Notes: generated by a model from the sequence alone, not told the origin. A stretch of DNA of 64,000 bases from Eretmocerus hayati (GCA_029851415.1 CM056741.1:84644282-84708281), one strand, 5' to 3'; numbered from the stretch's first letter, positions 43,691-54,930 are shown. Numbers and translations: made by a program.

Positions 43691-44130
43691 GCGTAGATGA
43701 GATGGATGGGATGGATGGATGGATGGATGGGTCGGATGTATGGTATGGGAGGATGGATGGATAGATGGATGGATGGATGGATGGATGGATAGATGGATGG
43801 ATGGATGGATGGTATGGATGGATGGATGGATGGATGGGTGCATGGATGGATGGATGGATGGGTGGGTCGGATGGATGGTTTGGATGAATGGATGGATGGA
43901 TGGGTGGATGGATGGATGGATGGATGGGTCGGATGGATGGCATGGATGGATGGATGGGTGGATGGGTCGGATGGATGGGTCGGATGGATGGTATGGATGG
44001 ATGGACGGATGGATTGATGGGTCGGATGGATGGTTTGGATTGATGGATGGATGAATGGATGGTTCGGATGGATGGTTCGGATGGATGGTATGGATGGATG
44101 GATAGATGGATGGATTGATGGAATGGAACG
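43690..44130 (+). repeat. (GGAT)n-rich satellite block
   Basis: Tandem GGAT/GATG words interrupted by GGTCGGATGG and TATGG variants. The same array lies inverted (ATCC-rich) at 44566-44795. Long open frames in all six readings (Met-Asp-Gly-Trp or His-Pro-Ser-Ile repeats) are by-products of the repeat. Confidence 0.93.
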
Positions 44131-44290
44131 GAACGGAACGGACTGGAATGGAACGGAATGGAATGGAGTGGAATTGAAAGGAATGGAAGGAAATGGAACG
44201 GAATGGACCATGAACGAATGGATCGGAAGGGACTGGAAACGAACGGAATGAAACGGAACCTACGGAATGGAACGGACTGGAAAACAAAGT
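44118..44290 (+). repeat. GGAAT/GGAAC pentamer satellite block
   Basis: GGAACGGAAC, GGAATGGAAC and similar pentamers follow the GGAT array. The inverted counterpart (TTCCATTCCG words) occupies 44290-44565, so the symmetry axis of the structure lies near 44290. Confidence 0.9.
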
Positions 44291-44795
44291 TCCGGTCCAT
44301 TCCGTTCCATTCTGTTCAATTCCACTCCGTTCCATTCCGGTCCGTTCCAGTTAGTTCCGTTCCATTCCACACCTCTTCATTCCCTTCCATTCCATTCCGT
44401 TCCATCCTATTCCATTCGTTTCCATTCAGTTCCATCCCGTTCCATTCCGTTCCGGTTCGTTCCGTTCCGGTCCACACCTCTTCATTTCCTTCCATTTTAT
44501 TCCGTTCCATCCTATTCCATTCGGTTCCATTCAGTCCCATTCCGGTCCGTTCCGTTCCATTCCATCAATCCATCCATCCATCCATCCATACCATCCATCC
44601 ATCCATCCATCCATCCATCCATCCATCCATCCATCCATCCGACCCATCCATCCAAACCATCCATCCATACCATCCATCCATCCATACCATCCATCCGACC
44701 CATCCATCCAGACCATCCTTCCATCGATACCATCCATCCATCCATCCATCCATCCATCCATTCATCCATCCCATCCATCCCATCTACGCATCCGT
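44290..44795 (-). repeat. Inverted halves of the GGAAT and GGAT satellites
   Basis: Positions 44290-44565 are CCATTCCGTT pentamers and 44566-44795 are CCATCCAT words, mirroring 43690-44290 in reverse order. Together with the arms this makes a palindrome of about 1.1 kb plus arms. Confidence 0.92.
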
Positions 44796-44835
44796 CAATT
44801 CATCAGTTCATTCAGCTCCAATACTTGTATTCGAC

Positions 44836-44839
44836 CCCT
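44836..44839. repeat. Target duplication CCCT of the CAC-terminal transposon
   Basis: CCCT precedes the left terminus and is repeated at 47031-47034 after the right terminus. The uninterrupted site is seen at 47631-47645 as CGACCCCTGCAGG, which confirms the duplication. Confidence 0.93.
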
Positions 44840-45435
44840 CACGGTGTGCCTGAACGAATCTTTTTTTGAAGTGAAAACTCCCTCTGAGATTATTTTGGTT
44901 CCTGATTTTACATATTTGGGGCACCATTTTCCCACGAAAATTAAAATCGCGGGCTGAGCCCTTTTGAAGGAATGTCGTTTGGAACATTTTTCGGACCCAG
45001 TCTAGGAACGCCCGAGTAATATGGCTCATCCCTCGTTGGATATGAGCCCAAAATCAAGTTTCTTCACTTTCTAACACTAGTTTTCAAAAACTGTGACCGC
45101 TTTGGATACTTCTGAGGCTTGTTGAGGTTGGGCATGTACCCTAAAAACCCTTCAAAAATGCAAAAAGCAATCTCTCGATGTCTCATTTGAGAAATGACCA
45201 TCTACCGTTTAGGCTCTCCAAGACGCCCTATCGGAAATAATCTTGTGATGGACATTACAATATTCATCACGATGTCTTTTGTGATAGGAATTGTAATGTA
45301 CATTATAACGAATTCCAATAGAATCATCATGTTTTTATGTGATGTTCAGGTCATGGCGAGGAATTTGCCATGTCCATTCATCACTATTCCACAGTGAAGA
45401 AACTGGAAAAAACTCTTCTACGTAACTCGTGAATT

Positions 45436-45511
45436 TTGCCGACAGTAGGATGCGAACCCACAATCTTCTGGTTACGAGGCCAAGCACATGCCTTGGGGCC
45501 AGGGAGTTATA
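45436..45511 (-). tRNA. tRNA-like sequence (Thr-type CGT anticodon), probably a SINE head or pseudogene
   Basis: On the minus strand TGGCCCCAAGGC resembles an A box, CCTCGTAACC lies where the anticodon arm would be (CGT), and GGGTTCGCATCC is a good B box at 45448-45459. The acceptor stem does not pair convincingly. The location inside a non-autonomous transposon argues for a tRNA-derived SINE fragment rather than a working tRNA. Confidence 0.4.
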
Positions 45512-46519
45512 TTGAAGGTAGGCGTCTAATAAGCTTACTTGACGTTTGACTGACCGGAACAATCTGTTCATTCGCTCAAAATCTGATCATTCGTTCACTC
45601 AATTCGTCATACAAACAACTCAGAGTAGATCAGGTGGATGCTTTGAAATGGTCCGGTTTCAATGAAAATCCACGATTTCGACTATTTTGGAAATCTCATC
45701 AGTACAAGGTGGAAAATGATTGGAGAAAAAGAAATGACTCGTTTCACACCCCTAAATGTGTTATAAGGTAAGTGTGCCTAAAATGCCCCCATTCCCTAAT
45801 ATGCCCCGACTCAAGTTCTCAAATTTACCAGCTTGCAGATCTCGACACGCATTTTTTCCATGTTTGTTATTTTGAAATGAGAGAGAATCAACGGTTTGGG
45901 CCGACCCGAAATGACCCGCGCCTTTCCCACAACATTACTAGCGATATTCGGTACTTTCAATTTATTCCATCTTAATCACTGAAAGCTATGCCATTGATTC
46001 AATCAATTTTTAACGTAGTTCTCCTCATTCTCTTTGTCTTCGTCCGAACTTCGAGATACTTCTCACAAAATATAGAAAATTCGATTTCTAGCCGATTCTA
46101 CGCCTATACTACTAAAAAAAGTGCATTTTTGGCACCATCTACCCAAGGGCTCTTAAGGTTTGTCTCCGAGTTTTTTGAAATTCAAAGAATCTCCTGGGAA
46201 TTCGTGTGGTGGTTCAACTATCCATAACACACCTTCTGATGAAATTCCAAGGAGCCTCTCCATTTTGTTTTCGAGTTTTCGATGTCAAAAGTTCGAGCTC
46301 GTAACACGCGGAGGATAGGAACGGCGCAGCAGAAAGCAACTTTTTTGGGCCGTTCTCACGAATGCTTTGACAATTTTTCAGAGAACTCGCTGAAAAATTG
46401 ATATGTCATTGATTCAAGTCTTTTCTTCATTCTTGCCAAAAATAGGGACCCGTGCTTATTTATTTTGTCCACACGAGGGCTCGAATGTTTGTGATTTTTG
46501 TCTGCGCGCGATGTTAATT

Positions 46520-46640
46520 TTCTGCCTCGCGGAGAGCGTTCGTGTGTGAGCGTGTGCGTGTACGAGCTGCTTTGTTGTGTATACGCGATTGTATATAAGA
46601 AGACGGCGAGGTCGCGTTGCTATCGAAACAACACGGCTCG
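46520..46640 (+). promoter_or_regulatory. Possible promoter-like segment with TATA box
   Basis: GC-rich alternating GTGTGTG/GCGTGTGCGTG sequence is followed by GTATATAAGAAG at about 46589-46600, a good TATA box, inside the CAC-terminal transposon. No gene follows it in an obvious frame. This is a weak call. Confidence 0.2.
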
Positions 46641-47030
46641 CTCAAACTTACGATCCTGATTGTCCCAGGAGACATACCTTAAATAAGACATCAAGAGATT
46701 GGTGTTTTGCATTTTTGAAGGGTTTCCAGGGTACATGCCCAACCTCAACAAGCCTCAGAAGGATCCAAAGCGGTCACATTTTCTGGAAACTAGTGTGAGA
46801 AAGTGAAGAAACTTGATTTTGGGCTCATATCCAACGAGGGATGAGCCATATCAATTGGGCGTCCCTAGACTGGGCCCAAAAAATGTTCCAAACGACATTC
46901 TTTCAAAAGGGCTCAGCCCGCGATTTTAATTTTTGTGGGAAAATGATGCCCCAAATATGTAGAATCAGAAACCAAAATAATCTCAGAGGGAGTTTTTACT
47001 TTGAAAAAAAATTCGTTTAGGCACACCGTG

Positions 47031-47216
47031 CCCTGCAGGCCAGGCAACCCGCTTCGTCATTCATACAAAAGTGTTACTCTTCGTCGTTCATAAGAAAATG
47101 TGTTAGTCTTCGTCGTTGATAAGAAAATGTGTTACTCTTCGTCGTTGAGAAGAAAATGTGTTACTCTTCGTCGTTGATGAGGAAATGTGTTACTCTTCGT
47201 AGGAGCCGTCGATATA
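47031..47216 (-). repeat. Right arm, first copy: 29-bp tandem repeats
   Basis: Inverted relative to 43477-43690: it starts at the Chapaev-like junction with CCCTGCAGGCCAGG, then carries five 29-bp units (GTTACTCTTCGTCGTTGATA-like) and ends CGTAGGAGCCGTCGATATA. The outermost bases of the left arm (43443-43476) are lacking here. Confidence 0.88.
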
Positions 47217-47514
47217 ATCTCTCGATCCAAGTGATCACAATCGAAATCTTAGACGTCGCCATATCTCGCATCTTCTTTCTCAAAGTATGATATCAATAAC
47301 ACTGATATGAATCAACTCTTTATATCAACAACTCGAGCCGCAAATTTTCTCGAATTCTTTATTTTGCCCTTCATAATATCTCACATAATACTACAGCTCT
47401 TGAATCAACTTCTCTTAAGGTAGTTGTACACCAAAGCTGAAAATACAGTGGAATCTCCGGTCGCACGGATAGCTCCGGTCGCATCAAAACTGTTCGCTTT
47501 CCAGAGGATCGCGA
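47217..47514. other. Unique spacer between two right-arm copies
   Basis: AT-rich sequence, then TCTCCGGTCGCACGGATAGC and TTTCCAGAGGATCGCGATCC just before the next array begins. I see no gene. Confidence 0.4.
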
Positions 47515-47826
47515 TCCATCCATCCATCCATCCATACCATACATCCGACCCATCCATCCATCCATCCATCCCATCCATCTCATCTACGCATCCGTCTATT
47601 CATCAACTCATTCAGCTTCAATACTTGTATTCGACCCCTGCAGGACAGGCAACCCGCTTCGTCATTCATACAAAAGTGTTACTCTTCGTCGTTCATAAGA
47701 AAATGTGTTAGTCTTCGTCGTTGATAAGAACATGTGTCACTCTTCGTCGTTGATAAGCGGCTATGTGTTACTCTTCGTAGGAGCCCTCGATATGATATAA
47801 CTGAAAAGTTTATGACCGTTGAGGCA
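47515..47826 (-). repeat. Right arm, second copy, complete to the terminus
   Basis: A short CCAT array is followed by the CGACCCCTGCAGGACAGG boundary word, four 29-bp units and the outer terminus ending GTTTATGACCGTTGAGGCA. It is the inverted copy of 43443-43700 and also supplies the empty site for the CAC-terminal transposon. Confidence 0.88.
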
Positions 47827-48689
47827 GAAATACACATGAAATTCTAAAGCGAATGTGAATTGGAATGCAAATAATATTATTTAAATTGAAAGAACAACCA
47901 ACCCGTGTTGTAAATTCTTCGAAATATTTCAATCCGTTACAAGGAAAACAGTTAAGCCTTCAAAAAATCCAATTGGTATCATGAATTAATTCATGAGGAG
48001 ACGGGATGTATGTGTATAGATTCTTGGGGACTAAAGTCACAGAATTTTGAGTATTGATGCTGTAAGGAGTAAATAAAACATGGGTTATTCATAGGTTCAT
48101 ATAAATCGTTGAATAGATGATCATTCACGAATCAATAAAATTTGGTAGATGATAAGTTCAAATCAATCATACGGAGAACTAACCTCTATTATAATCTTTC
48201 CAAAATTTTGTGCTTGATCACAATAAAAACAGTCAACTTCTCAAAACGAATATGTAGAAGTTCATCATCAATCAACCGATGAAATCACTGTTTGTATCTC
48301 TACATATTTAGGAAACTAACAGTATAGTATTTTTCGATACACTGTGCGTAAAAGTGCACTTTGTGCACAGTTCGCGACTTTTACTCACAGTTTATCAAAA
48401 AATATAGTTAGATACACGTTCGTAGAACCTATTATTCGCCTCCTCGTGATGATTCCGACCCTCGCCTGCGGCTCGGGCCGGAAACCCATCACTCGGATGC
48501 GAATAAAAAGTTTTACGCCCTTGTATCGAAATGTACTATAGTATCAATTTTTGTCGAAAACTTTCTTTCCCAACAAATAACTAACATTGATATATCTTTT
48601 GGGTGTAGAAGTCGAAGTCTTTACAACGTAATAGATAATTTTGAATGGGTTCAAATTATGGATATTTGAAAAAAATATCTCAAATGTTA
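47827..48689. other. Gene-free AT-rich stretch with two hairpins
   Basis: Two imperfect hairpins occupy 48320-48540: GTGCACTTTGTGCAC inside a longer TTTCGATACACTGTG... inverted pair, and TTATTCGC...GCGAATAA at about 48431-48508 with a GC-rich core CCTCGCCTGCGGCTCGGG. Both look like remnants of small foldback repeats. No coding motif is present. Confidence 0.5.
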
Positions 48690-49010
48690 TGCGCTCGCCC
48701 TAATAGTTTTTTAGATCGAGTCAAAAAAGTGCGAAATCTTGCAATAATACTGCACAAGTCAGTTCATCAATCCGTATCTAATTAAAGTATGAAAAGCCCG
48801 TTTGAGTGGTGGAAAGAGGATCACATTCGATAGGGCGGGTGATGATTATTTGAATTTTCCGATATCATTGGGTGTATTAAATATCATAGAGTTTTCACCA
48901 CTCAAACGGTGTTCCGATCCTCTAATCTGATACGAACCGATAAGCCGACTTTTGCAGTAGCAATGCAAGATTCTGGAATCTTTCGAGTTGATCAAAAAAT
49001 CATTAGCGTG
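48690..49010. repeat. ~320-bp foldback element
   Basis: The left arm (GCCCTAATAGTTTTTTAGAT onward, then TGCGAAATCTTGCAATAATA and CCCGTTTGAGTGGTGGAAA) is inverted in the right arm ending near 49010 (TTTTCACCACTCAAACGG, GCAATGCAAGATTCTGG, GATCAAAAAATCATTAGC). Each arm is about 145 bp and the loop about 40 bp. It has no coding capacity. Confidence 0.75.
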
Positions 49011-49149
49011 GCTGCTCGGCACAGTAAAAGCTAGAACAAAGATGAGTATATACCTATCACATGTGCTTTAGGGAAGATTCATGATACTGCGAATGAATCA
49101 TTTGATTTTAAGGCGGCTGTACACTAGAATACAAGATATACAAGAATGT

Positions 49150-49556
49150 CACCAAAGTTGGTGGAAATCCAGTAGTAGAGTCCAGTCCCGGGCTGGAATC
49201 CACATCAATACGACCATCCAAACCAGGTGAACTCTCTCTTCCTTCTCCGTTGGCGCTGGCCATTGGACGAGGAAGAGATCCATCAACTTACCAATCCGGC
49301 CCCGGGACCGGGTGAGCATTACTTCAGGACCGGCGGCGTCGCGCGCTCAGGCTCGAGCGTCTCTCTTTTCGCGACTCGCAGCTGTTGTTTCTCTTTCTTC
49401 GATCTTCTTCCCACTCTTCAGTCTTCTTTCTTCTCTTCTTCCTTTTTTCTCCCCTCTTCAGTTCATCATATTCCCCCTGGGACCTCTTGGACCTCTTCTG
49501 TTTAAATCGGCAGACTCTCTTAAATTCGCCTGCTTCGAGGCACCTCACTTTCCTCT
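49150..49556 (-). repeat. 3' untranslated region of the R1-like LINE
   Basis: On the minus strand this follows the stop of the LINE C-terminal ORF. A GA-rich segment (reverse of TCTTCTTTCTTCTC at 49400-49450) lies within it. The block 49194-49556 matches 58613-59050 closely, showing that both belong to one LINE family. Similarity to the second copy ends near 49190, so this copy is truncated or rearranged at its 3' end. Confidence 0.8.
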
Positions 49557-50711
49557 CTACTCCTCCTTACGGGTCATCACCAGCTCGATGTATCCGGTGA
49601 CTCTATCCCGTGTCTCCTGGTTGCGGAGCAAGCACGGGACGAGATTCTCAGGTGTCAGTTGAGCACCCAGGCATACATCCAACTCGGCACGCTCTCTTCG
49701 GGCGAGGTTGCACATGAACAGGGCGTGTTCAGCGTCATCCCAGTTGCCCCCGCATGACTGACATGCTGGGGATGTTCTCTTCTTGAATCGGGCCAGATAG
49801 GTACCGAAGCAACCGTGGGCACTCAGTGCTTGCGTCGTCCAGTAATCTATCTCTCCGTAGGTGCGTTCCACTCGCTTGGCTAAGTCACGGATCAGCCGAT
49901 GCGTCCATCTGCCATCTGGAAATGGCGAATCCCACTCAGTTTGCCACTGCTCAAGGGTAATTTGTCGTGGATGATCTCCTCCATTGTTGGGGTGAGCACT
50001 CGTTCGGCTCCGATCACTCTTTGCTGGTCCCAGATTCTCACTCGCTCCGCGACGAGCAAGTGGATGGGTGGCATCCCCGCCAATACGCAAGCCGCGTCTC
50101 CTGACACGGTGCGGTAGGCACGAATGCTACTCAGAAACGCTTTCCGGTGGATAGGCCCCATCCTCTTATCGATGACGGCCTTCTATACTCTCTTCCCCCA
50201 CACGGGTGCACCGTAGAGCATGATGGAAGCGCTCACAGTGTTGAGCATTTTGCGCCTCTTCTGTTTCGGTCCTCCAATGTTCGGCATCAGCCGCTGAAGC
50301 ACCGGAACCGACCATGCTCGCCTTCTGGGCGACCTCCTGGATGTGCTTCTTGAACGACTACTTGTCGTCAAGCTATACGCCGAGGTATTTCAGCTCTGTC
50401 TTGCGTGGGATCTCTTACCCGTTGATGTAAAAACGGGGTAAGTCAAACGTCCTGCGTCTTGTGACCACGATCGCTTCGCACCTCTTGACAGCAAGCTCTA
50501 GGAGCCTGCTGATCATCGACTCGTAGACTCGGTCCAGTGCCTCGTTTGCGCATTCACTCAAGAGTTCCTCGTTATCGGCCCAGACTATGAGTCCCGCGTC
50601 GTCTGCGAAAGCCACAATTATCACTCCTCCTGGCAGTTCGATAGACAGTGAACTGTTGCACTGGGAGTTCCAGTTGAACGGCCCGGAAACCGATCCCTGT
50701 CCAATTCCCAC
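49557..50711 (-). pseudogene. R1-like LINE: RT active site and C-terminal zinc domain
   Basis: The minus-strand frame 50415-50711 carries IGQGSVSGPFNWN followed by VIIVAFADDAGLIVWADN, the palm with the F-A-D-D box, both Asp present. After frame changes near 50400 and 50160, the frame 49557-50090 ends with KKRTSPACQSCGGNWDDAEH and a following Cys (Cys-x2-Cys...His...Cys), the C-terminal zinc motif of R1-clade elements. A final RVTGYIELVMTRKEE matches the end of such proteins. Multiple frameshifts show the copy is dead. Confidence 0.88.
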
Positions 50712-50749
50712 GGACAGTTCCCGAATCCCTTATCCCTCGTCGGTGTCGT

Positions 50750-51670
50750 ACACGAGGGTCCTGTTCCGCAGATTTTCACTCGTGACGGCTAGTAGATAAG
50801 GGGGCACTTTACTTGCTTGGGATTGATAGACTCGCTCCCAGCTCGCGCAGTTCAACGCGTTCTTTATGTCCAACCCAATGATGGCACAGAATCCACCTTT
50901 TCCTTGGAATGGGTTCCTTACCGACGCTTGAACCCGTTCTTGAACGCTTGGACCTCCTCGATCGCGTGCACAGTGCTTCGTCCCTTCCGGAACCCGAACT
51001 GCATTGGTGATAGCCCGCCGCTCTCTTCGGAGGTTTTCTCTTCCCTGTTAAGCACCATCCTCTCGTACATTTTCCCGATATTGTCGAGCATGCTGAGAGG
51101 GCGTTGACCTCCTTCACCTTTAGGTACCAGGACCAGCTTCTGGCGTTTCCGTTCGTCCGGGAAAGTTCCCGCGCTCAGACTGATATTGAAGAGGTCGAGG
51201 AGTGAATCTGGCTTGTATTTGAAGACAAGTTTCTGAGCCTCGTTTGGAATGTCGTCCAGGCCAGGGGCCTTGCTTTTCGGCAGCCTCTTCGCCGCTATGA
51301 GTAGCTCTTGCATAGCGAAGAGCGGGGTAGGGTCGTCGTTCTCCGGAGGGAAAGTGACTCTAGGCCCTCCTGCTGGGAAGAGGTCTTCCACGATGCTGCG
51401 CAAGGTAGCTGCATCGGTCGGTGCTGGGTTGCCCCTCCGGGGTCGGGCCTCGGACATAACCACGCGGTATGGCGTACCCCACGGGTCTTCATTAACCATG
51501 TCGCACAATTCACCCCAGCACTCTTCTTTGTTTCTCCGGATGGCTAGAACGAGAGCCTTCTTCGCTTCTCTACACGCCCTGTCATCTTCTGCCAGTGATG
51601 GTCGTTTCAGCTTCCTTGATTGCCACGCGGTCCTCCTTTTCTTATTGCTCGTTCTTCGTGGAGCTTTCAT
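50750..51670 (-). pseudogene. R1-like LINE: reverse transcriptase fingers and palm start
   Basis: The 250-codon frame 50918-51670 shows KSKAPGLDDIPNEAQK, KLVLVPKGEGGQRPLSMLDN, IGKMYERM, and SPMQFGFRKGRSTVHAIEEV, the conserved order of fingers motifs in R1/I-type LINE RT. The frame breaks near 50918 before the first catalytic Asp block; its continuation (SCVIIGLDIKNAL-like residues on the minus strand around 50860-50890) is in another frame. Confidence 0.9.
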
Positions 51671-51718
51671 CTCGTCAGTTATCCAGTACTCTGGTTTCCT
51701 CCAAAAGCATGATGTTAT

Positions 51719-52690
51719 TTAGCGAGGCATCGATGCGTCACAAGTTCTCGTGATAGTGGTCGTCACCATATCCATAACCTCGTCCACGGTGATGTCCATC
51801 GGGAGATCTTCGGCTGTTCCTATCAATTCCCGGGATTTCCCCTCATCCAGCTTGCGTGCCTGCCACCCCGTCGGCCGCGGTCTGCATCTCGTCTGTCTCT
51901 GTCTGTCATTCCTAAGCCAAAACAGAATATGTCGATGGTCACTCAATGTTTCCGTGTCCAGGACCTCCCACGATGTCATACGTCCCATAAGCGACGGGCT
52001 CATGAAGGTCAGGTCGAGGACCGATGACGAACCTCCCTCCCGGGAGGGGATTCGGCACAACACTCGGCCCCGGGGCCGAGTGTCGTGCCGATAAGGGTGT
52101 GTCCACAATTGAGCACGCGCGCGGCCCCCGGCACGCGCGCTGCTCCTACCATAAAAAAATTACTACATTTCCTTGTCACCCATAGGTAGTGCACTACTCT
52201 CAAAGTATACACAACTGATGGGTGATCCAGTTCTATATACTTTGGAAGTAGTCGGTAACGAGGGAAACTTGTAATTTCTCAATGGAAGAAGCATCACGCG
52301 CCATCTTGAGCAACGGCGAATAGTAGCAACTGTAGACTGCTGAGCTCCCCATCGTCTTTCGAGCGAAACCGCGGCCACTAACAGCTGGTCCAGTCTCACG
52401 GATCGCAGGATTCATGATCTGGATTACGGCAGTCCTCCAGTGATCGAATGTGGATCGGGAGAGTTCGCGCTTCCGAGGCGGTTCGGAGATAATCAGAACA
52501 TCGATCCCTCCTTCTTCGGTAACAGCATGTAGGAGATCGTCTGCGTCCCCGCTCTTCCTGAGGTTGGCTTGGATGAAACTAGCCATTTCTCCTCTTCCTG
52601 CGTCTATATGTCGCTCTTGCCCTCTGGTACGCAGTGAAGTTGCTGGCCCCAGATCTGTGGTCAGATTTGGACCCGATCGCCACACAGCTT
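51719..52690 (-). pseudogene. R1-like LINE: APE-type endonuclease
   Basis: On the minus strand FIQANLRKSGDADDLLHAV (about 52530-52590) is the N-terminal Q-x-N-L block, and IDVLIISEPPRK contains the catalytic Glu. After a frameshift region (52108-52260) the frame 51719-52108 continues with SSVLDLTFMSPSL and ETLSDHRHILF, the C-terminal S-D-H block. These motifs define the apurinic/apyrimidinic-type nuclease that nicks target DNA. The middle part, with its catalytic Asp and Asn region, is scrambled. Confidence 0.87.
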
Positions 52691-54458
52691 AGGCATTTTG
52701 GTTTTCCCTTGCAAGTCGCGGCAAGATGCCCTGTTTCGCCGCATTGGAAGCAAAGCTTCGGTTTCCGTTCCTCTGCCCTCTCTTCTTCGCACCCCGAGGC
52801 CTTGTGGCCGTACTCTAAGCAGTTATAGCACCGTGGGATGCCACCCTTCACGCGGATCCTGACTCTGCCCCATCCAACCTTGGGCTCCTTCCAGTCGAGG
52901 AGATGGTGGGCCAGTCTCGTGGCGATCGAGACAACAGCAGTTTAGGTCCCGCTGTAGCCACTCCGGATGGACTCGACTACAACGGCTCCCTTTTCGTTCT
53001 CTGGTAAAGCCTTCGCGAGGTCATCCCGCACCTTGATTATGTCGACATCGTAGTCGACTCCGAGCACCTCGAGGGTCTTACTGTTCGCTAGACAGTGGAC
53101 AGCTCCTTCTTGCCCGACGAATGGTGCCAAGGCTGCCTTGACGGCGGCGACATCGGTGCCCTTCTTGAGTTCAAGAAGGACTTGGCCTCCTTGGGTCATG
53201 CGGATATCCGTGACCTCAGAGCCAACTTCTTCATCGAGGTCATCCGTTTTTATCCTGCGCAGCATGTCTGCGTAGGTTAGCCCACCTTTGTTGGCCGTGA
53301 CGAGGACGGCTTCGGGCTTTACCCGTTTTGGCTTCATCTTCGCCTTCTGCCGAGCGGTGCTATTTGTTCTACCGCTCTTCTTCACCCTGTTCGCGTTCTT
53401 TTTCGACACCCTTTATTTCCATCGCTCATTCTGCTCGGCCCGATTGGGCGCTGATGTCGAGCGCGGTGTTCCGGAACCTCCCGGTGGAGGTCCGTATTGC
53501 GTCCCCTTCGTAACGCGCTGTTGCCCCGGTCGCGATTTCGGTTTCCCTGCCCCCTTCCCTGGAAGCCACTACCCGACGCGGTCGGTTTCTCTGTCGTCGG
53601 AAGCTGCACATTCCTCCTCGCTATCAGGGTCTTTTCCGTTTCGAGGAGCGATGTCTCGAAAGCAGCCCGCTTCGCCTTGTCTGTCGCGAGTAGGACTTCG
53701 AGCGCGTGGCCTATCTTCTTGAACTCTTCGATGTCACCCTTGGTCCCTTCTGGATTGCTGGAAACGGACTCAGCTATTCCTATGACCAAGTTGAAGTGCT
53801 CGAGGAGGAGATATGTCCTCTCCTCCGTCTCTTCCCGGTACGTTACCAGGTCTTCCCATCTCCCCATGAGATCGCCTGCCTCGTTTCCACTCCTCTGTCG
53901 TGCCGCATCTCTGGTTGAGGGGATGTGGTCAATCTCCATCCCATCAGGCACCTCATCGTGCACTACCCTCTCGAGCAAACCGTTTCTTGGAGTCAGGATT
54001 GTTTTGTTCCCCTGGGAACCTATAGTAGTGTCGGGGTCGCTCGAGCCTGAGCTCAAGTTGACGGCGTCATCAATCTGGTTGCTGGGTTGCGTGATCTGGA
54101 TCCTGATTGCGGGGTTGATCTTCAGCAGCTTCTGTGCCGCTTCTCGTGCTTCTGCTGCAACCTTCGCGTTCATCCCTCGTTGGCTCGGAAATGTGAGCTT
54201 TGATTGTTTGAGCACTCGCTTCTCTACTCCGTCACTCGGGCCCTTCCTCTCCCTATTAGGGGTGAGCTCAGCTTCTCCATGGTGTAAGTTTTTCTCTCCC
54301 ACTCCTTCGACCTGCAGCGTATTTTCATCGCTTGTAGCTGTACGCGTGATTTCACCAGCCAAGTGTGCCACTGGTGGCGCGTTTTGCATCGTTGCCCCCC
54401 CCCCCCCCCCCAAGATCCGAATGGGGCCCCGCTTGACTTGGGGAATTCTTGCCGTCAA
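52579..54458 (-). pseudogene. R1-like LINE ORF1 (Gag-like) with CCHC zinc knuckles
   Basis: ORF1 is spread over 53382-54458, 52942-53409 and 52579-52851 on the minus strand. The last part has CYNCLEYGHKASGC and CFQCGETGHLAATC, both Cys-x2-Cys-x4-His-x4-Cys knuckles, and a third, altered one beginning CLSC. The middle part has the charged nucleic-acid-binding domain with RKTNADMLRR-like residues (TYADMLRRIK). The N-terminal part is Glu/Arg-rich and its start is near a run of 17 C (54395-54411). A TAA near 52943 and a frame change near 53400 split it. ORF1 overlaps the start of the endonuclease ORF as usual for R1. Confidence 0.85.
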
Positions 54459-54930
54459 TGCTGGACATCATCTTCTTTCTTTCATTTTCCAGGGCCTGGA
54501 ATCGCATGCTGGCCGACCCCGGACCAGACCAGCACGGATGTGGTGTTTTGTGTGATGCGTGATCTGTATAATGTTGGTATGTCTGTGTCATGCTCGAGCA
54601 GGCATAACTATGGTGCTTGTAGGGTGTAGTGTGTGTAAGTGTGAGTGTAGGACTCAGGTCCGGAAGGGCGTCACTCCCTCAAGTTCCAAGTGCAGCCCGC
54701 AGGTCACACTCAAAGCCCCCTACGGGGTCTCTCTCTCTGGTTTTTTTTTGAAGTCGGGTAGAGGGCTAAATCTGCCTCAAGATCCTTCGGATCCGTCCCC
54801 AGACACCGGACTGGTTCAGCTTACGCGGACTACGCATAGTCCACGCCGGCCATACCAGGCGGGACACGGGTTTGGGTGGGGCCCACCTCTTGGTGGGCCC
54901 GGCCGTGTAATATCCCTCTCCCCTTGATGT
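54459..54930 (-). repeat. 5' untranslated region of the R1-like LINE
   Basis: GC-rich sequence upstream of ORF1 on the minus strand. It contains a strong hairpin, GGGCCCACC/GGTGGGCCC, at about 54876-54900. The element appears to end near 54930, after which about 85 bp resembling its own 3' region (54960-55015) and a CT-rich run follow. Confidence 0.6.

Larger units (their letters stand above)
44840..47030. mobile_element. 2191-bp transposon with CAC termini and 4-bp duplications (Chapaev/CMC-like)
   Basis: Both ends read CACGGTGTGCCT in inverted orientation, and the inverted similarity extends over about 325 bp (44840-45165 and 46705-47030). The flanking 4-bp duplication is CCCT. CAC termini with 4-bp duplications fit the Chapaev branch of the CACTA-Mirage-Chapaev superfamily. 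No transposase motif is present in the 1.5 kb centre, so it is non-autonomous. The classification rests on termini and duplication length only. Confidence 0.82.

Noticed and set aside
43545..44853. Open frames of 200-254 codons encoding Met-Asp-Gly-Trp or His-Pro-Ser-Ile repeats on both strands
   Set aside because: They are translations of the GGAT/CCAT satellite, which lacks stops in many frames. There is no start context, domain or codon bias.
45436..45511. Functional tRNA-Thr gene
   Set aside because: A and B box-like words are present, but the acceptor stem does not pair and the site is within a non-autonomous transposon.
53497..54555. A 352-codon plus-strand open frame
   Set aside because: It is the antisense shadow of LINE ORF1 on the minus strand, whose CCHC knuckles and neighbours fix the real orientation.
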